Position numbers and translations under genes: made by a program. Under the pieces are notes generated by a model. It did no database searches and was not told the DNA's origin. It saw only the letters and a list, made by a program, of their open reading frames with translations. From Candidatus Bathyarchaeota archaeon (GTDB taxonomy: Archaea > Thermoproteota > Bathyarchaeia > RBG-16-48-13 > GCA-020355125), in assembly GCA_030617005.1 (NCBI GenBank), contig JAUWWH010000097.1, positions 1 through 5,089 of the forward strand: 5,089 nt of DNA, in the 5' to 3' direction. This document shows, in pieces, positions 1 to 4,023 of this stretch (the stretch's first letter is position 1; every line of letters begins with the position of its first letter).

Positions 1-265
1 CGCGATCACCCATATTTTTAATTATGCACGGAATCGTTGTTAACCCCGCTCTCTTCGTCGCTAAGTATCGTTGTTCACCTGCAACAATTTCGTAGTCTCC
101 TGATTGAAGAGATCGTACTAGAATGGGTTGAAGCTGCCCATTTGATTCCATGGACTGAGCTAGTTCTGTAATGTAGTCTTCATCCACATTCAGCCTTAAG
201 CTGTTAGATGAAGGACGTACCTTATTTATTGGAAGAATGCGAAAACCTTCAACACTTGAATACAT
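1..265 (-). CDS. ParB/Spo0J-like N-terminal domain protein (partial, C-terminus off the left edge)
   Basis: The 88 visible residues match the N-terminal ParB/Sulfiredoxin-type fold. An opening segment (FRILPINKVRPS, 8-19) resembles the usual 'I..I.P.' start. It is followed by a helix (ELAQSMESNG, 34-43), the strand QPILVR (46-51) and the box GEQRYLATKRAG (63-74), a variant of the ParB GERRxRA CTP/DNA motif with Q and L replacing two canonical residues. ParB proteins bind centromere-like sites and clamp DNA in a CTP-dependent way; single-domain relatives act in plasmid partition or as DNA-modifying regulators. No ParA partner is visible, so the role (chromosomal, plasmid or regulator) stays open. 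The start at 265 is chosen because homology begins at once, GTGAT (276-272) sits 6 nt upstream as a possible Shine-Dalgarno, and the frame meets a stop at 313. The helix-turn-helix part, if present, lies outside the window. Confidence 0.85.
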   Translation of the reverse strand, partial: MYSSVEGFRILPINKVRPSSNSLRLNVDEDYITELAQSMESNGQLQPILVRSLQSGDYEIVAGEQRYLATKRAGLTTIPCIIKNMGDR

Positions 266-289
266 AAACTCATCACAGGTAATAAAGGT

Positions 290-300
290 AGATATAAATT
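290..300 (-). promoter_or_regulatory. TATA box for the ParB-like gene
   Basis: On the minus strand this reads AATTTATATCT, with A-rich sequence upstream that could serve as a BRE. Its centre is about 30 bp before the ATG at 265, so transcription would begin only a few bases before the start codon. The mRNA would then be leaderless or nearly so, which is common in archaea. Confidence 0.5.
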
Positions 301-520
301 TTATGTAAATTTATTTTCCAAAAGGTAATGCACGCATTTCATGTATTAGTATATACAGTCTAATCTGTCTTTAAATCTTGCTATGAACCGAAATTGTTGG
401 TTTTTTTAACTTAATGAAGACTTGTCGATATTATTTATCAAGAATAATTACTGAAGAATGATTCATAATAAGCTGTAATGATTTAACATATTACATACTT
501 AAGACCTGGAGTATCGTACA
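301..520. other. Intergenic AT-rich stretch, no gene seen
   Basis: No reading frame of useful length or recognisable protein was found on either strand. The one structured item is on the plus strand at 386-407: AACC (386-389) can pair with GGTT (399-402), extended by two A-T pairs around a one-base bulge, and it runs into seven T residues (401-407). It has the shape of an intrinsic terminator, but no plus-strand gene lies upstream of it in the window, so its role is unclear. Confidence 0.5.
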
Positions 521-550
521 TATTTAAATACAGTATGGGTAAACAAATAA
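511..550. repeat. Copy A of a three-copy TATA-containing motif
   Basis: Contains ATTTAAATACAG (522-533) and, after a 7-base spacer, AAACAAATAA (541-550). The same two blocks, with shorter spacers, recur at 2413 and 2710. A weakly similar GTACA block precedes the TATA core here (515-519). It lies just beyond the end of the minus-strand DUF504 cluster, and its A-rich side doubles as that cluster's terminator T-run on the minus strand. No plus-strand gene follows. Confidence 0.55.
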
Positions 551-555
551 AAAAA
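541..555 (-). terminator. Oligo-T terminator of the DUF504 cluster
   Basis: On the minus strand this reads TTTTTTTATTTGTTT, beginning about 25 nt after the TGA at 583-581. Archaeal RNA polymerase terminates at T-runs without needing a hairpin, so this is the natural 3' end of the three-gene minus-strand cluster. Confidence 0.55.
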
Positions 556-580
556 TTTCAGTTCTCCTTCTGTTTAGTTT

Positions 581-775
581 TCACGCTTTCACTTTTTCTT
601 TTCTGAAATCAATTATGATCGCAACCTTGGTTTCTTTATTGTTTCTCGTGTCTATGCTAAATCCTACAATGATGGTTCGCTTGGTGTTTAAATGTTTTAA
701 GAGATTTCGCTAAGGCTGTTTTGTTGCCACAATCACAATTCTGTTTCCCTTTTGAACATAGACATCAACGTTCAT
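581..775 (-). pseudogene. Small unknown protein with a single in-frame TAG codon
   Basis: The ATG at 775-773 overlaps the stop of the DUF504 gene as ATGA, a typical operon junction. The frame encodes 21 residues (MNVDVYVQKGNRIVIVATKQ then P), meets TAG at 712-710, then stays open for 42 more codons to a TGA at 583-581. The downstream part (starting RNLLKHLNTKRTIIVGFSID, later VAIIIDFRKEKVKA) has ordinary basic/hydrophobic composition with alternating strand-like segments. A 64-residue product was therefore probably once, or still is, made. I do not recognise the family. Options are a decayed gene with one nonsense mutation, an amber codon read as pyrrolysine or suppressed, or a sequencing error. 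Decay seems likeliest because two other genes in the window carry multiple stops. Coupling to DUF504 suggests a shared RNA-related process, by inference only. Confidence 0.5.
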
Positions 776-1059
776 TTCTCCTTTTTCTTTTTACTGTTCA
801 AACGGATCTTAGTATAAAGTATATTATTTGTCTTCACGTTCTTAATTTGTAATATCCTATGAAATGGAATAATCGTTGTTCCATCTATAGACTCATATTG
901 AAAGTAATTTTTACTTAACGTCTTTATTTCACTACACATTAAACTTCTCTTGTTATCCAGAGCACCATCATGTCTATAAGAAATCTCAATGTCAATAGGA
1001 TTCTCCTTTTTATCCCATTTTATCTTATTTAAGATACCGAATATCGTTAATTTACTCAT
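772..1059 (-). CDS. UPF0248/DUF504 protein (MJ1316-type RNA end-recognition domain)
   Basis: This 95-residue protein matches the archaeal UPF0248 family along its length. Visible family features are the N-terminal ILNKIKWD (9-16), the central ISYRHDGA (26-33) and the signature IPFHRILQIKN (64-74), followed by a strongly basic tail ending KKKKEK. The MJ1316/DUF504 domain is known as a predicted RNA-binding module proposed to recognise cyclic phosphate ends of RNA. In archaea it occurs as a small stand-alone protein; in eukaryotes it is attached to larger RNA-processing enzymes. The function here is by family only. The start at 1059 fits the family length; no strong Shine-Dalgarno precedes it (GTGGGTAG lies a few bases upstream). 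It lies 29 nt after a frameshifted small gene and overlaps the following small gene by ATGA, so all three are probably co-transcribed from about 1297 toward 581. Confidence 0.85.
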   Translation of the reverse strand: MSKLTIFGILNKIKWDKKENPIDIEISYRHDGALDNKRSLMCSEIKTLSKNYFQYESIDGTTIIPFHRILQIKNVKTNNILYTKIRLNSKKKKEK

Positions 1060-1088
1060 CTTTACTACCCACTTTCTTTTTATCAGAA

Positions 1089-1294
1089 TTATTCTTTCAT
1101 AGGGTGCTTTTTTGAGAGATCTTTTGATTGGGGGATGCCTATGTCCTGCAGTGCTAGGAAAAACTTTACGCCTTTTTTAGCTGGTGATTGGTGTACTTTA
1201 GCTCTTTTACAAGTTCTTTAAATGAAAAGGGTTTCCCTGCTTCAAAAGAATTAATCGTTAATGGGGTATGGATATATTTGTCTATTTTATTCAT
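1089..1294 (-). pseudogene. Small unknown protein split by a -1 shift at A AAA AAG
   Basis: The ATG at 1294 opens a frame of 42 residues (starting MNKIDKYIHTPLTINSF) ending at TAA 1168-1166. Just before this stop the zero frame reads CTA AAA AAG, containing the heptamer A AAA AAG. Slipping back one base gives a frame that continues as GVKFFLALQDIGIPQSKDLS and ends at TAA 1091-1089, making a 68-residue product. The segment FSFKELVKELKYTNHQLKKG followed by VKFFLALQDIGI looks like one continuous helix-turn-helix-like helical protein, so the two parts belong together. I do not recognise the family. Either one A was lost from a seven-A run (mutation or assembly error) or this is a programmed -1 frameshift. 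GGAT (1305-1302 region) is a plausible Shine-Dalgarno. It is probably the first gene of the DUF504 cluster. Confidence 0.5.
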
Positions 1295-1316
1295 TCTACA
1301 AATCCTATTTTCTCTG

Positions 1317-1326
1317 CGCAATATAG
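1317..1326 (-). promoter_or_regulatory. Possible TATA box for the DUF504 cluster
   Basis: On the minus strand this reads CTATATTGCG. Its centre is about 29 bp before the ATG at 1294, so transcription would start just before that codon. It lies 13-22 bp beyond the end of the cysteine synthase gene, which suggests a separate promoter rather than pure read-through. Confidence 0.35.
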
Positions 1327-1338
1327 TTTCTGCCCTTT

Positions 1339-2364
1339 TCAGTCAGCTTTCAACGCTTTCAAATCCATGAGTTTTAAAGCAGAGGTTGTAGCGAATATTT
1401 TAGATATAGGTGTACCATCGCTATAAGCACAGGGTATTCCATATTTCTTCACACATGCTAGACATCGAATAGGGTTGCAGAGTTCTGTACTCAGATATTT
1501 TTCTCCACCATCAGGAGCTATCACTACCATAACGCCTTCCTCAATTTCACTAGCCTTCTGGCATGCTACATGGAATATGGCTCCTGAGCTGGGTCCTACA
1601 AAAATCCCTTCACGAAGGGCAATAAGTCTTGTAGTTTCTTCAGCATCCATTGGAGATACTTCACAAATTTCATCTACAAATTCTTGCTTCCAGATTTTCG
1701 GAACATATTGTGTTTGCAGGTTCTTCAAACCTTGTATTGATGTATTTGGTTTAGGCTGGACAGCAATTATCTTAATTTCAGGATTATACTCTTTAAGCCT
1801 CTGTGATACGCCCATCAATGTACCCGTCGTTCCAATACCAGCCACAAAATGGGTAACCTTACCCTTTGTATCTCTCCATATTTCTTCACCTGTAGTCTCA
1901 TAATGAGCTAGAACATTAGCTTGGTTAGCAAATTGATTTGGCATAAAATATTTATCAGGATTCTTCTGGACGATTTCATGTACTAAATCTTCTGCACCGT
2001 CCATTCCTTTAGATCCTTCACTTAGTATGATCTTCGCGCCGAGGATAAAAAGGATCTGTCGTCTTTCCAAAGACATAGTCTCAGGCATAACAAGGGTTAA
2101 CTTATAACCCATTGTACGACAGACTAAACCAAGACCAATTCCAGTATTTCCACTAGTTGGTTCTATAACTACCTTATCTTTTGTGAGTTCCCCGGTCTCT
2201 TCAGCTTTTTGAAGCATGTACTTTGCTATCCGATCCTTAATGGATCCTCCAGGATTAAATTTCTCAAGTTTCAGATACATCTTTAATTTGGGATTCGGAT
2301 TTAAAAAATTCACTTTAACCATTGGTGTATTGCCAATGAGATCCACGATACTATTCACAAGCAT
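1339..2364 (-). CDS. cysM: Cysteine synthase, CysM/OASS-B-like, with C-terminal cysteine cluster
   Basis: This 341-residue fold-type II PLP enzyme makes L-cysteine from sulfide and an activated serine (O-acetylserine or O-phosphoserine) in the cytoplasm. Visible motifs are IGNTP (10-14), the PLP lysine K43 in NPGGSIKDR (37-45), the substrate loop TSGNTG (70-75), the phosphate-binding GIGTTGT (176-182) and GPSSGA (257-262). The segment QPKPNTSIQGLKNL then QYVPKIW (203-225) resembles E. coli CysM (QPEEGSSIPGIRRW) more than CysK. No CBS tail domain is present. After the usual end (GGEKYLSTEL, 286-295) comes an added tail of about 46 residues with C296, C301, C304 and C312 (C-x4-C-x2-C-x7-C), which could bind a metal or a [Fe-S] cluster. 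The start at 2364 is preferred over an in-frame ATG at 2433: homology begins there, GGAG (2378-2375) lies 10 nt upstream, and the longer form would overlap the TATA box. Cystathionine beta-synthase-like activity cannot be excluded. Confidence 0.92.
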   Translation of the reverse strand: MLVNSIVDLIGNTPMVKVNFLNPNPKLKMYLKLEKFNPGGSIKDRIAKYMLQKAEETGELTKDKVVIEPTSGNTGIGLGLVCRTMGYKLTLVMPETMSLERRQILFILGAKIILSEGSKGMDGAEDLVHEIVQKNPDKYFMPNQFANQANVLAHYETTGEEIWRDTKGKVTHFVAGIGTTGTLMGVSQRLKEYNPEIKIIAVQPKPNTSIQGLKNLQTQYVPKIWKQEFVDEICEVSPMDAEETTRLIALREGIFVGPSSGAIFHVACQKASEIEEGVMVVIAPDGGEKYLSTELCNPIRCLACVKKYGIPCAYSDGTPISKIFATTSALKLMDLKALKAD

Positions 2365-2400
2365 ACAATTTCTTCTCCATTTCTCACTCGTCAATAAAGT

Positions 2401-2439
2401 TGTACTGCATCCATTTAAATACACGGGAAACAAATAAAA
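2401..2439. repeat. Copy B of the TATA-containing motif; promoter of cysM and possibly of the NUMOD3 remnant
   Basis: Plus strand: TGTACTGCATCC, then ATTTAAATACAC (2413-2424) and AAACAAATAA (2428-2437). The core ATTTAAAT is self-complementary, so it can work both ways. On the minus strand GTATTTAAAT (2422-2413) lies about 53 bp before the cysM ATG, predicting a leader of roughly 25 nt that contains its Shine-Dalgarno. On the plus strand it is about 80 bp before the NUMOD3 remnant, so this may be a divergent promoter. Confidence 0.55.
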
Positions 2440-2498
2440 TATTAACGGTTAAGAATCATGCTGGATAAGGCGTTGAAAAAAAGTTTGAAGCCGTAAGG

Positions 2499-2702
2499 AT
2501 GACCGGATACAAAAAAGGGAACATTCCTTTGATAAAGGGGAAGCACCATTCTGAGGAAACCAAGTGGAAGCTCTCATTCGCTATGCTGGGTTGAAAATTC
2601 TCCGAGGAAACCAAATGAAAGCTCTCTCTTGCTTAGCGGAGGAGGAAGCATACGGATGATACCAAATAAAACTGCTGTTAGCGCGTACTCTCTTGTTTGT
2701 AC
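2499..2702 (+). pseudogene. NUMOD3-repeat DNA-binding protein remnant
   Basis: The frame from ATG 2499 gives MTGYKKGNIPLIKGKHH, then SEETKWKLSFAMLG, KFSEETK, KLSLA and KHTDDTK. This is the NUMOD3 pattern ('NKGKHHSEETKxKLSEALKGRKHSEETK'), a short DNA-binding module found next to GIY-YIG and HNH nuclease domains and in stand-alone repeat proteins. In-frame stops interrupt it at 2592 (TGA), 2616 (TGA), 2634 (TAG), 2667 (TAA) and 2679 (TAG), so it is not expressed as a full protein. Several stops fall where basic or polar residues are expected, consistent with point-mutation decay (for example CGA to TGA, CAG to TAG). The frame shows no nuclease domain. Similarity fades after about 2690, so the right boundary is approximate. 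It suggests a past visit by a homing endonuclease or related mobile element. Confidence 0.75.
2550..2702 (+). repeat. 51-bp tandem repeat (three units, 17 codons each) within the NUMOD3 remnant
   Basis: Units begin at 2550 (TCTGAGGAAACCAAG), 2601 (TCCGAGGAAACCAAA) and 2652 (ACGGATGATACCAAA). The first two units also share (G)AAGCTCTC after that block; the third is more diverged. The 17-residue period is that of the NUMOD3 module, so the repeat comes from protein modularity rather than from an independent DNA repeat. Confidence 0.8.
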
Positions 2703-2734
2703 CGTAACCATTTAAATACAGTAAACAAATAAGA
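2698..2734. repeat. Copy C of the TATA-containing motif, upstream of the DUF134 remnant
   Basis: Plus strand: TGTACCGTAACC, then ATTTAAATACAG (2710-2721) and AAACAAATAA (2723-2732). It is the closest relative of copy B: both have TGTAC-YG-A-CC directly before the TATA core. It lies about 70-80 bp before the DUF134 coding remnant, similar to the distance from copy B to the NUMOD3 remnant, so a plus-strand promoter role is reasonable. Confidence 0.55.
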
Positions 2735-2780
2735 AAAATAGCGCGTATTATTAAGTCGTAAAATTGCATTAATATTCTAA

Positions 2781-3062
2781 GATTTTAATATCTTATACGT
2801 CTCCAACCCCGTCCGAATCCTCTACCGCGTCCCAACCTTCTTCCGATGAAAGCTCTTACAGGCACAGCGGACTCCAATCTACATCGTTCCAGCTGAACTC
2901 GATGTACTGCGTCTTGTTGATTTGGAAGGTTTATCTCAAGAGGAAGCTGGAAGAAGAATGGGCACATCCAGGGGAACAGTCTGGAGACTCCTCTAAAGCG
3001 CTAGAAAGAAGGTCACCCAAGCCCTCATAGAAGTAAGACCTCTAATAATCACATCACAATAA
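2781..3062 (+). pseudogene. DUF134/UPF0251 helix-turn-helix protein remnant
   Basis: From 2862 the frame reads AQRTPIYIVPAELDVLRLVD, then LEGLSQEEAGRRMGTSRGTV and WRLL. It meets TAA at 2994 and continues SARKKVTQALIEVRPLIITS to a final TAA at 3060. This is the DUF134 signature (PAELEALRLVDLEGLSQEEAG..MG.SRGTVWRLLESARRKV..AL), a sigma-70-region-4-like DNA-binding domain. The family normally has Glu where TAA 2994 stands, so GAA to TAA explains it. A second stop, TGA 2847, follows FFR. Further upstream the same frame stays open to a stop at 2778 without a credible start codon, so the N-terminus is either lost or frameshifted; the left boundary is approximate. DUF134 genes often sit beside NifX/NifB-type iron-cluster proteins; none is visible here. 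It could have been a redox- or iron-linked regulator, by inference. Confidence 0.8.
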
Positions 3063-3093
3063 GATCTAATAGTAATTTGTTTGATCATCTCAG

Positions 3094-3099
3094 TTTTTT
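3094..3099 (+). terminator. T6 run after the DUF134 remnant
   Basis: Six T residues lie 31 nt beyond the final TAA of the DUF134 remnant. A weak hairpin could form between ATCAT before and GTGAT after the run. This would separate the remnant's transcription from the iron operon downstream. Confidence 0.35.
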
Positions 3100-3139
3100 G
3101 TGATTAAATCAGTCATTATTAAAGACGAGATAAGAGATT

Positions 3140-3170
3140 ATGGTGTGGTTTAAATCCTCATCTCCACCAT
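3140..3170 (+). other. Hairpin ATGGTG/CACCAT
   Basis: ATGGTG (3140-3145) pairs perfectly with CACCAT (3165-3170); with a bulged T the stem may extend by one or two pairs. The loop holds GGTTTAAATCC (3147-3157), which resembles a tRNA T-arm, and the 3' side contains CTCCACCA. No cloverleaf can be built upstream, so no tRNA gene is called. It may be an RNA hairpin or a DNA-binding site in the iron operon's upstream region. Confidence 0.3.
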
Positions 3171-3182
3171 CTTAATCAATAT

Positions 3183-3218
3183 GTATAAATGCTTAACGTT
3201 TAACATCTTGAAGATGTT
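3183..3218 (+). promoter_or_regulatory. Distal TATA box with perfect 17-bp palindromic operator
   Basis: TATAAAT lies at 3183-3189. The perfect inverted repeat AACATCTTGAAGATGTT (3202-3218; 8-bp arms around one G) is centred about 24 bp downstream, where transcription from that TATA box would start. An operator there would block initiation. It is a good candidate for autoregulation by the DtxR protein encoded from 3345, although it does not resemble the bacterial DtxR/IdeR box. Transcription from here would give a leader of about 135 nt. Confidence 0.45.
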
Positions 3219-3280
3219 TCACAGTCAGCTCTCGATTCTAAATCCCTGAAAAAACAAGAAACAATAAAAGAGCATACAAT

Positions 3281-3291
3281 TTGTTACAAAC
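3281..3291 (+). promoter_or_regulatory. 11-bp palindrome upstream of the proximal dtxR promoter
   Basis: TTTGTTACAAA has 5-bp perfect arms around one T, with partial symmetry extending one or two bases further. It ends 12 bp before the proximal TATA box. It is short enough to occur by chance in AT-rich DNA, but the position suits a regulator overlapping the BRE/TATA region. Confidence 0.25.
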
Positions 3292-3301
3292 TACGATTAG
3301 T

Positions 3302-3343
3302 AAAACTTATATGTTTGAACACTATTACTTTCTGAAATTGGAG
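3302..3343 (+). promoter_or_regulatory. Proximal TATA box and Shine-Dalgarno of the dtxR-feoA-feoB operon
   Basis: AAACTTATATG (3302-3312) is a TATA box with an A-rich BRE-like upstream flank. It predicts a start near 3335 and a leader of only about 10 nt. GGAG (3340-3343) lies one base before the ATG at 3345 but four bases before the next ATG at 3348, so the second ATG may be the one used. Confidence 0.5.
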
Positions 3344-3344
3344 T

Positions 3345-4019
3345 ATGATGTATATTAAAAACCCCATTTCATCAACAATGGAGGAATACCTCGAGAACAT
3401 ATACAGGCTTGAAGAAGAATATTATGTGGCTAAAACAAAACTTCTTGCCGAAATGGTTGGAGTAAGCCTGGGAACTGTAACAAACACCATAACCTCTTTA
3501 GAAAAAAAGGGTCTTGTGACCCATGAACCCTACAAAGGGATAAGGCTTACGGAGACTGGAAAAAAAATAGCTTTAGATGTCATCAGGAGACACCGCCTAT
3601 TCGAGTGTCTATTGACAGATATTCTCAAAATTGATTGGAGTAAGATTCACAGTTACGCATGTAAACTAGAACATGCAATAACAAGCGACCTTACTAAACC
3701 CTTAGAAAAGGCTTTAGGACATCCAGAAACCTGTCCACATGGGAACCCGATACCAACAGCATGTGGAGGAATATTGGAAGAAGAGGCACAACCGATAGTA
3801 GACCTTGATAAAGGGATAAAAAGTGTGGTGATAAGGATAACAAATGAAAAACAGGAGTTGTTAGAATACTTAATGACCTTAAACTTGATTCCGGGATCCC
3901 ACATTGAAGTTATGGAGATAGCGCCTTTCAATGGGCCAATCACTGTGAAGATAGATAAACATGAACACGCCATAAGCAAAAAAATTGCATCTATTGTATG
4001 GGTTAAAAATGAGGCTTGA
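3345..4019 (+). CDS. DtxR/IdeR-type iron-dependent transcriptional repressor
   Basis: The 224 residues have the three DtxR domains: a winged helix (about 10-75, with recognition region VSLGTVTNTITSLEKKGLV), a metal-binding dimerisation domain (about 76-140) and a C-terminal SH3-like FeoA domain (about 150-222). Aligning the RRHRLFE and YACKLEH motifs with Corynebacterium DtxR accounts for all the core ligands: M12, C106, E109 and H110 for the primary site (DtxR M10, C102, E105, H106), and H83, E87 and H102 for the ancillary site (H79, E83, H98). The Cys at position 106, where manganese sensors (MntR) carry Glu, points to Fe(II). The family signature GHPETCPHGNPIP (125-137) is also present. 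The iron-loaded dimer would repress the downstream feoAB genes. The ATG pair 3345/3348 is chosen from the promoter and Shine-Dalgarno; a later ATG at 3378 would lose part of the first helix. feoA follows at once. Confidence 0.93.
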   Translation: MMYIKNPISSTMEEYLENIYRLEEEYYVAKTKLLAEMVGVSLGTVTNTITSLEKKGLVTHEPYKGIRLTETGKKIALDVIRRHRLFECLLTDILKIDWSKIHSYACKLEHAITSDLTKPLEKALGHPETCPHGNPIPTACGGILEEEAQPIVDLDKGIKSVVIRITNEKQELLEYLMTLNLIPGSHIEVMEIAPFNGPITVKIDKHEHAISKKIASIVWVKNEA

Positions 4020-4023
4020 TGAA

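Noticed and set aside
414..474. Possible C/D-box small RNA (ATGAAGA, then CTGA)
   Set aside because: The interval between the boxes is about 30 nt, too long for an archaeal D' guide, and no good second box pair follows.
1188..1370. Plus-strand open frame of 60 codons
   Set aside because: It is antisense to the small frameshifted gene and the end of cysM; its hydrophobic composition has no family resemblance.
1475..1903. Plus-strand open frame of 142 codons
   Set aside because: It lies wholly antisense to the strongly conserved cysteine synthase and is a mirror of its codon use.
2340..2433. Longer cysM start at 2433 adding 23 residues
   Set aside because: It would place the start codon upstream of the TATA box; the added residues have no counterpart in the family.
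2550..2651. CRISPR-like or non-coding direct repeat
   Set aside because: There are only two close units and one diverged one, no unique spacers, and the 51-bp period is explained by 17-residue NUMOD3 modules.
2581..2769. Minus-strand open frame of 62 codons
   Set aside because: It covers the antisense of the NUMOD3 remnant and a TATA-motif copy; no recognisable features.
2785..2967. Minus-strand frame encoding GRGRGFGRGW near its end
   Set aside because: It is antisense to the well-matched DUF134 frame; the Gly/Arg run is a by-product of proline/arginine-type codons on the other strand.
3181..3249. 22-codon ORF starting MYKCLTFN in the dtxR upstream region
   Set aside because: It overlaps the TATA box and palindrome, lacks a ribosome binding site, and would not be transcribed from its own start by the promoter seen.
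3653..3979. Minus-strand open frame of 108 codons
   Set aside because: It is antisense to dtxR, whose metal ligands and domains are clear on the plus strand.
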